A stretch of DNA of 64,000 nt from the NCBI GenBank assembly GCA_963834405.1, contig CAWIBX010000005.1, forward strand, positions 1,488,001 to 1,552,000. The letters are read 5' to 3'. The stretch comes from Bog-473 sp963834405. Its GTDB lineage: Bacteria > Actinomycetota > Acidimicrobiia > Acidimicrobiales > RAAP-2. Made by a program: the position numbers and the translations under genes. The notes beneath the pieces are model-generated. The model worked only from the letters and a program-made list of their open reading frames with translations. It was not told the origin of the DNA and did not search any database. Positions 26,098 to 33,976 of the stretch are shown one piece after another (the stretch's first letter is position 1; every line of letters begins with the position of its first letter).

Positions 26098-26484
26098 ATG
26101 CTGCTCGGCTCGGCTGGTACCGGGGTCGGCATCGGGATCGGGGTGGTCGTCTACGTGGCGATCATCGTGTTCGAGATCGCCGCCCTCTGGCACGTCTTCA
26201 CCAAGGCCTCCGAGAAGGGCTGGAAGGCCATCATCCCGATCTGGAACATCCTGATCGTCCTGAAGATCTCCGGCCGGCCCTGGTGGTGGATCATCCTGTT
26301 CGTCATCCCGATCGTGAACATCATCGTGTTCATCATCGTGTACTACGACTTGGCGAAGTCGTTCGGGAAGGGCGGCGGGTTCGCCGTCGGGCTGATACTG
26401 CTCAGCTTCATCTTCATCCCGATCCTCGGATTCGGGTCCTCGCAGTACGTCGAGCCGTACGCGGCGGGGCCCCGGGCGGTCTGA
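26098..26484 (+). CDS. Small polytopic membrane protein (DUF5684-like)
   Basis: 128 aa, almost entirely hydrophobic, with four predicted helices. The first covers about residues 8-31, then a conserved KASEKGWKAIIPIWNILIVLKI loop-helix, the helix PWWWIILFVIPIVNIIVFIIV, and the last IYYDLAKSFGKGGGFAVGLILLSFIFIPILGFG region. The short KxxGKGxxFAxGLxxL block before the final helix matches signal-peptidase-like DUF5684 proteins of unknown function. The C-terminal tail is short and soluble. It stands alone between the metallopeptidase and the tnpB remnant. Confidence 0.75.
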   Translation: MLLGSAGTGVGIGIGVVVYVAIIVFEIAALWHVFTKASEKGWKAIIPIWNILIVLKISGRPWWWIILFVIPIVNIIVFIIVYYDLAKSFGKGGGFAVGLILLSFIFIPILGFGSSQYVEPYAAGPRAV

Positions 26485-26559
26485 TCGCACTGTCCGCGCG
26501 CATCGCGCTCACGAGACGAGTGGGGAAGCCGCTGTTCCTCAGCAAGGTGGGGTGATGGT

Positions 26560-26572
26560 TGACAAAATGTCA
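26560..26572 (+). repeat. Short hairpin TGACA-AAA-TGTCA, possible left end of the tnpB element
   Basis: A 5-bp stem with a 3-nt loop lies 24 bp before the first tnpB codon, within the AT-richer patch GGTTGACAAAATGTCAC. IS200/IS605 elements carry such subterminal hairpins at their ends. The boundary is not proven. Confidence 0.35.
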
Positions 26573-26595
26573 CACCCCGCGGCGACACTGAAGCT

Positions 26596-27935
26596 ATGGG
26601 AACGGGTGAAGACCAGGGATTCCGCACCGCGGCGTCGTCTTCACCCTCGACCCCACGCCGGCTCAGGAGCGACTCTTGCGCACCTACGCCGGGTCGGCGC
26701 GCTTCGCCTACAACTGGGCGATCCGCGAGGTCTCGGCGAACCTGGCAACCCGCCGAGCCCAACGCGGGGCGGGGGGTGCCCGAGGCCGATCTGACGCCTG
26801 CTCTCTCCTGGTCGGCCCACAGCCTTTCCCGGCTCTGGAACGAGTCCAAAGAGGGGGAGGCTCCGTGGTGGCAAGAAGTCTCCATGCACACGTTCCGTTC
26901 GGGCCTGAGCGCTGCAGCCGACGCGCTGGGCAACTTCTCGGACTCGAAGAAAGGAGAGCGCAAGGGCCGCCGGGTCGGGTTCCCGCACCGCAAGAGCCGC
27001 CGGCGCTGCGTGCCATCGGTCTCATTCGTGGAGATCAACCATCAGCTGCCGGGGCTGGCTCCCGACCGTCACCACGTCCGGCTCATGCTGCCCCAGTCAA
27101 CGCCCGACCCCGAGGTGAAGCGGCGCCGTGGTCATCTGGGATGGATCCACACAACCGAGGCGACCCGGCGTCTCTATCGGTTGGTCGAGGCCGGACGGGC
27201 CACCATCGGCAAGGTCACCATCTCGTACCGTGGCGGGCGCGGGCAGGCGGCCTTCTCGGTGCGCCACCTGGTCGCGCCACCTGTGCCGGCCAGGGCCCCG
27301 AGTGCGTCCGGACGAGTGGTCGGTCTCGACGCCGGCCTCAAGTATCTGGCCACCTTGTCGAACCCGGTGCGTGGGCTGACCGATACCGACGGCCACGTGG
27401 CCAACCCGGCTGTGCTCTCCATGCGTCTGCGACACCTCAAGAGGCTCGACCGGGCCATCGCCCGGTGTGAGCGCGGCTCGAAGAACCGGGTCCGGCTCCT
27501 CAAGCGTCGCTCTCGTCTGCACGGCACGATCGCCAAGAGCCGTGCCCTCAAGCTGCACCGCGTGACCAACGAGCTGGTGCTGCGCTTCGGCGTCATCGGC
27601 ATCGAGGATCTCTACGTGGTGGGAATGGGAGCACGCAAAGGTCGTCTGGCGCCACCCGGGTCGTGATCGACCGCTTCTACCCCTCGTCGAAGACCTGTTC
27701 GTCCTGCGACTCGGTGAAAGCCAAGCTGGACCGCGGGGCGAGGATCTTCGAGTGTGAATACTGCGGAGTTGTCCTCGACCGAGACGTCAACGCAGCGCGC
27801 AACATCGCTCGTGAAGCCTCCCGGCTCCTCGAGCAGAGCAGACCTGTCGCCGGGCTACGACCGGAGACACAAAACGCCGACCCAAGGCCGCGTAAGACCG
27901 GACGAGCTCAGGCTCGGACGGCAGCGGCCGCCTGA
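26596..27935 (+). pseudogene. tnpB: Decayed TnpB (IS200/IS605-group RNA-guided nuclease), frameshifted and internally deleted
   Basis: Fragments of one TnpB in two frames. An N-terminal piece (GVVFTLDPTPAQERLLRTYA, then SARFAYNWAIREV) is in the frame of 26676. The middle, from PEADLTPALSW at about 26782 to IGIEDLYVVGMGARKGRLA, is in the frame of 26596. The zinc-finger/RuvC-III end is in the frame of 27663, with CSSCDSVKAKL, CEYCGVVLDRDVNAARNIA. Two RuvC residues are visible (Asp in VGLDAGLKYLA, Glu in GIEDL), and the third Asp is in LDRDVNAA. About 30 residues expected between the Glu motif and the zinc finger are missing near 27650. At least three lesions make it inactive. No tnpA is present. 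Confidence 0.85.
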
Positions 27936-28030
27936 GGGCGGAACCAAGCAGCACCGCCGCTCCGGATTTCCGGAAAGGGTGCGCATGGGACTTGGACGGG
28001 GTACTGGCAACGGTGCCCGGTTCGCAGCAT

Positions 28031-28062
28031 GAGGTGGATGGTTTTTATCAACCATCCACCTC
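28031..28062. repeat. 13-bp perfect hairpin near the presumed right end of the tnpB element
   Basis: GAGGTGGATGGTT (28031-28043) pairs exactly with AACCATCCACCTC (28050-28062) around a 6-nt loop (TTTATC). It lies 96 bp after the tnpB remnant and 16 bp from the stop of the convergent LLM gene. The T run is in the loop, so it is not a canonical Rho-independent terminator. It may be the transposon end hairpin or a stop signal for either gene. Confidence 0.5.
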
Positions 28063-28077
28063 ACCTTGCTGTCGAAC

Positions 28078-29115
28078 CTAGTCGAGCACGAGTTCGGCCA
28101 TCGTCCGCAGGGTGGCGACGTTGCCGTTGATCAGCATGGTCGTGGCCCGCGACTCGCGCCACGCCTGGAGGTCGTCGCGGATCTTCTCGACGGGACCGAC
28201 CAGCGCGATGTCCTCCACCATGGCCGTGGGAACGGCGGCCGCCGCGTCGTCCTTGCGGCCGTCGAGGTACGCGTCTTGAATTTTGTGGGCGGCCTCCTCG
28301 TACCCCATCCGCGCGAACACGTCGAAGTGGAAGTTCATCTCCTTCGTCCCCATGCCGCCGATGTAGAGGGCCAGGTAGGGACGGAAGCCGTCGGCCGCCG
28401 CGTCGGTGTCGTCGTTGATCACCGTGGGCGCGAAGGCCAGCACCTCGAAGTCCTCCACCGAGCGACGCGCCCCTGGGCGGGCGAAGCCCTCGTCCAACGA
28501 CGCCTCGAAGGAGGACATGGCCTTGGGGGAGAAGAAGATGGGGAACCAGCCGTCGGCGATCTCCGCCGCCAGCGCCACGTTCTTGGGTCCCTCGGCACCG
28601 AGGATGATCGGCACGTCGGCTCGCAACGGATGCACGATCGGCTTGAGCGGCTTCCCGAGCCCGGTGCCGCCCGGATAGGGCAGGGGGTAGTGGGGCCCGT
28701 CGTTGGTCACGGGCGCCTCACGGGCCAGCACCTGGCGCACGATGTCGACGTACTCACGGGTGCGCGCCAGCGGGGCCGGGAACGGCTGCCCGTACCAGCC
28801 CTCGACGACCTGGGGGCCCGAGACGCCGAGGCCGAGGACGAAGCGGCCGCCCGAGAGGTGGTCGAGGGTCAGCGCGGCCATCGCCATCGCGGTAGGCGTG
28901 CGCGCGGACAGCTGGCACAGCGACGTCCCGAGACGCACCCGCTCGGTGCGTGAGCCCCACCAGGCCAGCGGGGTGAGGGCGTCGGAGCCGTACGACTCGG
29001 CCGTCCAGACGGAGTCGTAGCCGAGCCGGTCCGCCTCTTGGACGAGCTCCAGCGCGTTGGGCGGGGGGCCGGACCCCCAGTAGCCCAACTGCAGGCCGAT
29101 CTTCATCGTCTTCAC
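28078..29115 (-). CDS. LLM class F420-dependent oxidoreductase
   Basis: 345-aa luciferase-like TIM-barrel oxidoreductase, probably using coenzyme F420. Family signatures are the N-terminal KIGLQLGYWG, the WTAESYGSDALTPLAWWG strand/loop, and LDHLSGGRFVLGLGVSGPQVVEGWYG, the cofactor-binding region typical of F420-dependent members. The C-terminal half has AEGPKNVALAAEIADGWFPIF. The substrate is unknown, but enzymes of this class are often clustered with lipid or steroid catabolism, as here. It lies 40 bp upstream of a second LLM gene on the same strand, so they and the P450 (30081-31334) probably form one operon. Confidence 0.92.
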   Translation of the reverse strand: MKTMKIGLQLGYWGSGPPPNALELVQEADRLGYDSVWTAESYGSDALTPLAWWGSRTERVRLGTSLCQLSARTPTAMAMAALTLDHLSGGRFVLGLGVSGPQVVEGWYGQPFPAPLARTREYVDIVRQVLAREAPVTNDGPHYPLPYPGGTGLGKPLKPIVHPLRADVPIILGAEGPKNVALAAEIADGWFPIFFSPKAMSSFEASLDEGFARPGARRSVEDFEVLAFAPTVINDDTDAAADGFRPYLALYIGGMGTKEMNFHFDVFARMGYEEAAHKIQDAYLDGRKDDAAAAVPTAMVEDIALVGPVEKIRDDLQAWRESRATTMLINGNVATLRTMAELVLD

Positions 29116-29155
29116 GTGCCGCTCCTCTCGCGTCTCCCGTGACTCGCGGAGTGTG

Positions 29156-30079
29156 TCAGACCTTGGCGATGATGTCCTCGGCGAACCACTCCACCGCCCC
29201 GAGCCTTTGGGACAGCGCCTCGGCGTCGGGCGTGCCCGCGGGGACGTCGACGAACATCCACGGGGCGCACACGAGGTCGGTCACGCCGGCGTCGACGAAG
29301 CGGCGGTAGAGGTCGACGTCGGGCCGCTCGTTCAGCGACAAGTAGATGAGGAAGTCCTCGTCGTCACGGCCGGCCTTCTTCATCGCCTCGCGCAGGCTCG
29401 ACAGATGGGTCCACGCTTCGTCCTCGCTGTAGGCACCGGCGGCGATCCAGCCGTCACACAGGGCGGCCGTGCGCCGGAGCGCCGGCGGCGAGTGGCCGCC
29501 GCCGATGATCGGCACCGGCTGGGAGGGCGAGGGTTCGATCTGGCACTCCGGCACGTCGTAGAACTCCCCGTGGAACTCGACCCAGCCGCCGCGCCAGAGC
29601 GCGCGCAGGGCGGTGATCATCTCGTCGAGGCGCTTGCCCCGCGTCGTGAAGTCCTGGCCCGTCTGGTCGAACTCCTCCTTGGACCAGCCGACGCCGACGC
29701 CCAGGCGCACCCGGTTGTCCGAGATGACGGCCGCCGTGCCGACCGATTTGGCGACGGTGAGCAGGTCGCGGGCGGGCGCGATGTAGACGCCCGTCGTGAA
29801 GAGCAGGTTCTCCGCGACCGTCGCCATGCCGGCGATGAGGGTCATGGGATCCGGCCAGGCCGTCTCGTCCTCCCATCCCGGGTGGCCGTCGTCGCGGGTG
29901 GAGTACGTGTACCGCGAGGTTCGGCGCCGCGGGTTGAAGAAGTGGTCGGAGACGTACATGCCCGCGTAACCGAGGCCGTCGCAGGCCTTGGCCAGGGGGA
30001 CGGCCTGGCGCGTGGGCAGGAAGCTGACGGCCTGGTGGAACCGCACCGGGGCACCGGCGCCCCCGCCTGCCGCGCTCAC
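29156..30079 (-). CDS. LLM class F420-dependent oxidoreductase (TIGR03619-like)
   Basis: 307-aa luciferase-like oxidoreductase. Visible features are the N-terminal VRFHQAVSFLPTRQAVPLAK, the GLGYAGMYVSDHFF loop, NRVRLGVGVGWSKEEFDQTG for cofactor binding, and PVPIIGGGHSPPALRRTAALCDGWI near the middle. A GTG start lies 1 bp from the stop codon of the P450 gene, so it is the second gene of a P450-LLM-LLM operon transcribed leftward. F420 use is inferred from similarity to actinobacterial relatives; a flavin could also be used. The C-terminal half is rich in short helices, as usual. Confidence 0.9.
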   Translation of the reverse strand: MSAAGGGAGAPVRFHQAVSFLPTRQAVPLAKACDGLGYAGMYVSDHFFNPRRRTSRYTYSTRDDGHPGWEDETAWPDPMTLIAGMATVAENLLFTTGVYIAPARDLLTVAKSVGTAAVISDNRVRLGVGVGWSKEEFDQTGQDFTTRGKRLDEMITALRALWRGGWVEFHGEFYDVPECQIEPSPSQPVPIIGGGHSPPALRRTAALCDGWIAAGAYSEDEAWTHLSSLREAMKKAGRDDEDFLIYLSLNERPDVDLYRRFVDAGVTDLVCAPWMFVDVPAGTPDAEALSQRLGAVEWFAEDIIAKV

Positions 30080-30080
30080 C

Positions 30081-31334
30081 TCAGCGGGCCTGGGCCGGGA
30101 GCGGGGTGCCGCCGACCGGGGCCGAGGTCGTGAAAGCGACGGGGATGTGCTTGGTCCCGTTGATGAAGTTCGACTGCAGCCGTTGGACCTCGCCGTCGAG
30201 TCGCATGTCAGGCAACCGGTCGAGCAGGCGGTCGAACATCACCATGATCTCCATGCGGGCCAGATTGGCCCCCAGGCAGAAGTGCGGCCCGCCGCCGCCG
30301 AAGGCGATGTGGTTGTTCGGCGTGCGCGTGACGTCGAACACGTCGGGGTTCTCGAAGGCCTCCTCGTCGCGGTTGGCCGATGTGTGCCAGAAGACGATCT
30401 TGTCGCCCTCCTTGATCTGCTCGCCCCGCATCTCCATGTCCTCGGTGGCGGTGCGGCGGAAGTGCATCACCGGCGTCACGTAGCGGAGCATCTCCTCGAC
30501 GGCGCCCGGAAGGAGCGAGCGGTCCTGGCGGAGGAGCTCCCACTGCTCGGGGTGGTCGAAGAAGGCCGTCATGGCGCCCGACATGAGGTTCCGGGTCGTC
30601 TCGTTGCCGGCCACGATGAGGAGCATGAAGAAGAGGTCGAGCTCCAGCTGGTCGAGCTTTTCGCCCTCGACCTCGGCGTCAATCAGCACCGACACCAGGT
30701 CCTGCCTGGGCGCCAGGCGGCGGTTCTGCGCCAGCTCCTCGGCGTAGCTGTAGACCTGCATCGCCGCCTCGCCCGGATCGACGCCCGGGATCTGGTACTC
30801 GGGGTCCTCGGCGCCGATCATCCGGTTCGACCAGTCGAAGACCATGCGCCGGTCCTCCTGGGGCACGCCGAGCAGCTCGGCGATCACCAGGAGCGGCAGC
30901 TCGGCGGAGATCTCCTCGACGAAGTCGGCGGTGCCGCGCTCGCACACCGAGTCGATGATGCCGTCGGCGTACCCGACGATCGTCTGCTCGAGGTCGCGCA
31001 CCATCTTGGGGGTGAAGCCCTTGTTCACCAGCCGCCGGTAGCGCGTGTGCATCGTCGGGTCCATGTTGACCATCATCAGCTGCTGCTGGGCGAGCTGGTC
31101 GTCGTCCATCTCGTGGAACAGCGACGTGCGGCGCGCCGAGGAGAAGTGCTCCCAGTCGCGGTTCACGTGCACGCAATCGTCGTAACGGGTGATGGCCCAG
31201 AAGCCGCCACGCGGGGCGCCGTCCTCGGGATGCCAGAAGACGGGTGCCTCCCGGCGGAGCTCGGCGAACCAGTGGTGGGGTACCCCGGGGACGAAGTTGC
31301 GCCCGTCGATGAGGTCGATCTCGTCGAGGCTCAC
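30081..31334 (-). CDS. Cytochrome P450, CYP125/CYP142-like (probable sterol side-chain hydroxylase)
   Basis: 417-aa bacterial P450. The I-helix oxygen-activation motif is AGNETTRNLMSGAM, the K-helix pair VEEMLRYVTP with the ExxR, and the heme loop FGGGGPHFCLGANLARME, with the Cys at about residue 353. The N terminus starts DLIDGRNFVPGVPHHWFAELRRE. The heme loop form GGGGPHFCLGANLAR and AGNETTR match the steroid C27-hydroxylases of mycobacteria, which oxidise the cholesterol side chain as the first step. Its divergent neighbour is an igr-like operon and KstR-like sites lie between them, supporting that role by context. The sterol substrate is not proven. Confidence 0.9.
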   Translation of the reverse strand: MSLDEIDLIDGRNFVPGVPHHWFAELRREAPVFWHPEDGAPRGGFWAITRYDDCVHVNRDWEHFSSARRTSLFHEMDDDQLAQQQLMMVNMDPTMHTRYRRLVNKGFTPKMVRDLEQTIVGYADGIIDSVCERGTADFVEEISAELPLLVIAELLGVPQEDRRMVFDWSNRMIGAEDPEYQIPGVDPGEAAMQVYSYAEELAQNRRLAPRQDLVSVLIDAEVEGEKLDQLELDLFFMLLIVAGNETTRNLMSGAMTAFFDHPEQWELLRQDRSLLPGAVEEMLRYVTPVMHFRRTATEDMEMRGEQIKEGDKIVFWHTSANRDEEAFENPDVFDVTRTPNNHIAFGGGGPHFCLGANLARMEIMVMFDRLLDRLPDMRLDGEVQRLQSNFINGTKHIPVAFTTSAPVGGTPLPAQAR

Positions 31335-31407
31335 GGACCCCCCTTTCGGTACCGCCCACTGTCGCCGTGCGCCGGCGAAACGGTGCCCGGCCTTTCACGG
31401 CCATTTC

Positions 31408-31421
31408 TAGAACGTGTGTCA
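31408..31421. promoter_or_regulatory. KstR-like operator, one mismatch (P450 proximal)
   Basis: TAGAACGTGTGTCA differs from TnnAACnnGTTnnA only at one fixed position (GTG for GTT). It lies 74 bp upstream of the P450 start codon, in the divergent region shared with the igr-like operon. Confidence 0.5.
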
Positions 31422-31508
31422 GTTGATCTTACGCACGGTGCACGCCGCCGGGACCGGGCCCGGCGGAACCGGGGCGGTGGTGCCCGTCAGGGCCCCTGCC
31501 CCCGAAAC

Positions 31509-31522
31509 GAGAACATGTTACA
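31509..31522. promoter_or_regulatory. KstR-like operator, one mismatch (igr-like operon proximal)
   Basis: GAGAACATGTTACA fits the consensus except for G instead of T at the first fixed base; the core AACATGTT is a perfect palindrome. It lies 65 bp before the ChsE2-like start codon at 31587. It overlaps an upstream in-frame ATG at 31515, which favours the downstream start. Confidence 0.5.
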
Positions 31523-31586
31523 GTTTTTGGCTGAGCGCGGCCTTGACCTGGCAGGGACCGCGGCGAGCACGCGAGGCTGCCCCACG

Positions 31587-32771
31587 ATGTTCCTCGAAGA
31601 GAGCCCCGAGCAGCAGCAGCTGCGCGCCGAGTTGCGCCGCTACTACGCCGAGCTGCTCACCGACGAGGTGCGGGCGGGGCTGGCCGAGGGCGGCGAGGGC
31701 GGCGAGGCCTGGCGCGAGGTGGTGCGCCAGATCGGCAAGGACGGCTGGCTGGGCATCGGGTGGCCCACCGAGTTCGGGGGCCAGGGCCGGCCCGCCACCG
31801 ACCAATTCATCTTCTTCGACGAGACCCGGCGCGCCGGTGCGCCCTTTCCGTTCGTCACCGTCAACACGGTCGGGCCGACGATCATGCGTTTCGGCACCGA
31901 CGAGCAGAAGTCCTTCTTCCTGCCGAAGATCCTCGCGGGCGAGCTGAACTTCGCCATCGGGTACACCGAGCCCGAGGCCGGGACCGACTTGGCGTCGCTG
32001 CGTACCCGGGCCGAGCGCGACGGCGACGAGTACGTCGTCAACGGGGCCAAGATCTTCACGTCGGGCGCCGATATGGCCGACTACATCTGGCTGGCCGTGC
32101 GCACGAACCCCGAGGTGCCGAAGCACAAGGGGATTTCCATCATCTGCGTCCCGACGAGCGTGCCGGGATTCGAGTGGTCGATCATCAACACCGTCGGCGG
32201 GCTGACCACGACCCAGACCTTCTACGACAACGTGCACGTCCCGGTGTCCAACCGCGTGGGCGAGGAGAACGAGGGCTGGCGCATGATCACGACCCAGCTC
32301 AACCACGAGCGCGTCGGGCTGGCGGCGTGGAGCGGGCTGGCCATCTCCCTCTACGAAGAGGTGGTGGCGTGGGCGGCGGCGCAGCCGCTCGACGACGGCA
32401 GCGTGATCGACCAGGCATGGGTGCAGATGGATCTCGCCAAGTGCCACGCCGAGCTCGAGGCCATGTGGCTGTTGAACTGGCGCATGGCCGTCCACGTGGC
32501 GGACGGCGAGCTGACGGGGGCGGAGTCCTCGTCCATCAAGGTGTTCGGGACGGAGCGGATCCTGGAGGTGGCACGGCTCCTGTCGGGGGTCCTGGGTGCC
32601 GCGGGATACCTGACACCCGGATCGCCGGGCGCGTTCTTGCGGGGACGGCTCGAGGCGACGGGGCGCCAGGCGCAGGTGAACACGTTCGGTGGCGGCGTGA
32701 ACGAGGTGCAGCGCGAGATCGTGGCGACGGCCGGGCTGGGCATGCAGCGGACGCCGCGGGACACCCGATGA
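31587..32771 (+). CDS. chsE2: Acyl-CoA dehydrogenase ChsE2/FadE29-like
   Basis: 394-aa acyl-CoA dehydrogenase; the start FLEESPEQQQLRAELRRYYA is the homologue start for this type. It has GWLGIGWPTEFGGQGR, the YTEPEAGTDLASLRT loop, DNVHVPVSNRVGEENEGW and the C-terminal TFGGGVNEVQREIVATAGLG. All of these closely track the FadE29 subunit that, with FadE28, dehydrogenates the 3-carbon cholesterol side-chain thioester in mycobacteria. ATG 31587 is chosen since an upstream ATG at 31515 lies inside an operator. Its stop overlaps the ChsH2-like start (ATGA), so the operon is coupled. First gene of the igr-like unit. Confidence 0.88.
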   Translation: MFLEESPEQQQLRAELRRYYAELLTDEVRAGLAEGGEGGEAWREVVRQIGKDGWLGIGWPTEFGGQGRPATDQFIFFDETRRAGAPFPFVTVNTVGPTIMRFGTDEQKSFFLPKILAGELNFAIGYTEPEAGTDLASLRTRAERDGDEYVVNGAKIFTSGADMADYIWLAVRTNPEVPKHKGISIICVPTSVPGFEWSIINTVGGLTTTQTFYDNVHVPVSNRVGEENEGWRMITTQLNHERVGLAAWSGLAISLYEEVVAWAAAQPLDDGSVIDQAWVQMDLAKCHAELEAMWLLNWRMAVHVADGELTGAESSSIKVFGTERILEVARLLSGVLGAAGYLTPGSPGAFLRGRLEATGRQAQVNTFGGGVNEVQREIVATAGLGMQRTPRDTR

Positions 32772-33976
32772 CGGGCCGGGCGGTGGAGTCGGATCGGGCT
32801 GATGGGCCGGATCGGCCGGCCGAGCTGGACGGCCTCCCCGACCACTCCGGGGAGCTCGCGGGCCTGGTCGGGGCGTCCACGGGCGTGCCCACCCTGTCGC
32901 CCGACGCCGTGAACCTGCCGATGATCCGCCACTGGGTCGAGGCCATGGGCGACGAGAACCCGGTGTACCTCTCGGACGCGGCGGCCCGCGCCGCCGGCTA
33001 CCCGTCCCTCATCGCGCCGCCCACCATGCTGCAGGCCTGGATCATGCGCGGGTTGAAGGCCTCGAACGCGGTCGAGGCGGCGCGCGCGGCCGGGACCTCG
33101 CAGGGGTCCGGGCCCAGCGAAGTCATGATGAAGCTGCTCGACGACGAGGGGCTCACCTCCGTGGTGGCGACCAACTGCGAGCAGCAGTACGGGCGTCCCT
33201 TGGTGCTGGGGGACCGGGTTCTGACGCGTTCTGTGATCGAGTCGATCTCCGAGCCGAAGCGGACGGGGCTCGGCGTCGGCCGGTTCCTCACGACGCGCAT
33301 GGACTACGTGGCCGTGCCCGACGCGGACGTGCCGGCGCGTCCTTTGTCCGGCGACGAGTTGCTGGCGCTCTTCGAGGCGGGCGAGCCGGTCGCCACCATG
33401 CGCTTTCGCATCCTGAAGTTCCTGCCCCCGGCGAGGGCTGGTGGCGGGCCGGGTGCCGGGTCGAGGTCGAGGTCGGGGTCGGGGTCGGCGTCGGGGTCGG
33501 CGTCGGGGTCAGAGCGTCCACCTCGTCCGCGCCCCGCTCTCACCGAGGACAACGCCTTCTGGTTCGAGGGTGCGCGTGCCCACGCGCTGCTGATCCAGCG
33601 CTGCACGTCGTGCGGCACCCTGCGTCATCCGCCGCTCCCCGCCTGCGCCGTGTGCGGATCCCTGGAGTGGGACACCGTCGAGTCGAGCGGCCGAGGGACC
33701 CTGTACTCCTACGTCGTCGTGCACTACCCGCAGGTGCCGTCGTTCGAGTACCCGTTGCCCATCGGGCTCATCGAGCTCGAGGAGGGGACGCGGCTGGTGG
33801 CCAATCTCGAGGGGATGGCGCGCGAGGAGATCGAGATCGGGATGCGGCTCGAGCTGACCTTCGTGGACTTCGACGAGCAGCTGGCGCTGCCGGTGTTCGT
33901 GCCGGCCGGGGCGGGAGCCGGAGCCGGAGCCGGCGCCGGAGCCGGAGCCGGAGCCGGTGGAGGGGGAGGGGCCTGA
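32768..33976 (+). CDS. chsH2: ChsH2-like fusion: MaoC-type hydratase domain plus DUF35 zinc-ribbon/OB domain
   Basis: 402 aa. Residues about 45-215 form a hot-dog (MaoC N-terminal-like) domain, with YLSDAAARAAGYPSLIAPPTM and EQQYGRPLVLGDRVLTRS. After a repetitive Ser/Gly/Arg linker comes the DUF35 part: a zinc ribbon CTSCGTLRHPP...CAVCGS (about 278-300) and an OB fold through VHYPQVPSFEYPLPIGLIELEEG. This layout is that of mycobacterial ChsH2, which forms the enoyl-CoA hydratase with ChsH1 and docks the Ltp2 aldolase through DUF35. Both the linker and the Gly/Ala tail (GAGAGAG...) are encoded by short tandem repeats. Its position between two dehydrogenase genes agrees with the igr operon. Confidence 0.88.
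   Translation: MTGRAVESDRADGPDRPAELDGLPDHSGELAGLVGASTGVPTLSPDAVNLPMIRHWVEAMGDENPVYLSDAAARAAGYPSLIAPPTMLQAWIMRGLKASNAVEAARAAGTSQGSGPSEVMMKLLDDEGLTSVVATNCEQQYGRPLVLGDRVLTRSVIESISEPKRTGLGVGRFLTTRMDYVAVPDADVPARPLSGDELLALFEAGEPVATMRFRILKFLPPARAGGGPGAGSRSRSGSGSASGSASGSERPPRPRPALTEDNAFWFEGARAHALLIQRCTSCGTLRHPPLPACAVCGSLEWDTVESSGRGTLYSYVVVHYPQVPSFEYPLPIGLIELEEGTRLVANLEGMAREEIEIGMRLELTFVDFDEQLALPVFVPAGAGAGAGAGAGAGAGAGGGGGA
33459..33511 (+). repeat. Hexamer-type tandem repeat (GGGGTC/GGCGTC/GAGGTC) inside chsH2
   Basis: About eight copies of a 6-bp unit encode the Arg-Ser/Gly-Ser linker of the ChsH2-like protein. Multiples of 6 keep the frame, so slippage would change linker length without breaking the gene. 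Confidence 0.85.
33914..33960 (+). repeat. Tandem repeat (GGAGCC/GGCGCC) encoding Gly-Ala tail of chsH2
   Basis: Seven or more copies of GGAGCC-like hexamers encode the alternating Gly-Ala C-terminal tail, just before the stop. It is another in-frame length-variable region. Confidence 0.85.

Noticed and set aside
28031..28062. Hairpin considered as a canonical Rho-independent terminator
   Set aside because: The T run lies in the loop, and no T tract follows the stem on either strand.
29988..31586. Upstream extension of the ChsE2-like frame (533 residues)
   Set aside because: It is antisense to the P450 and LLM genes; family homology begins at 31587.
33459..33511. Hexamer repeat considered as CRISPR-like
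   Set aside because: Units are contiguous 6-bp repeats in a coding region with no spacers.
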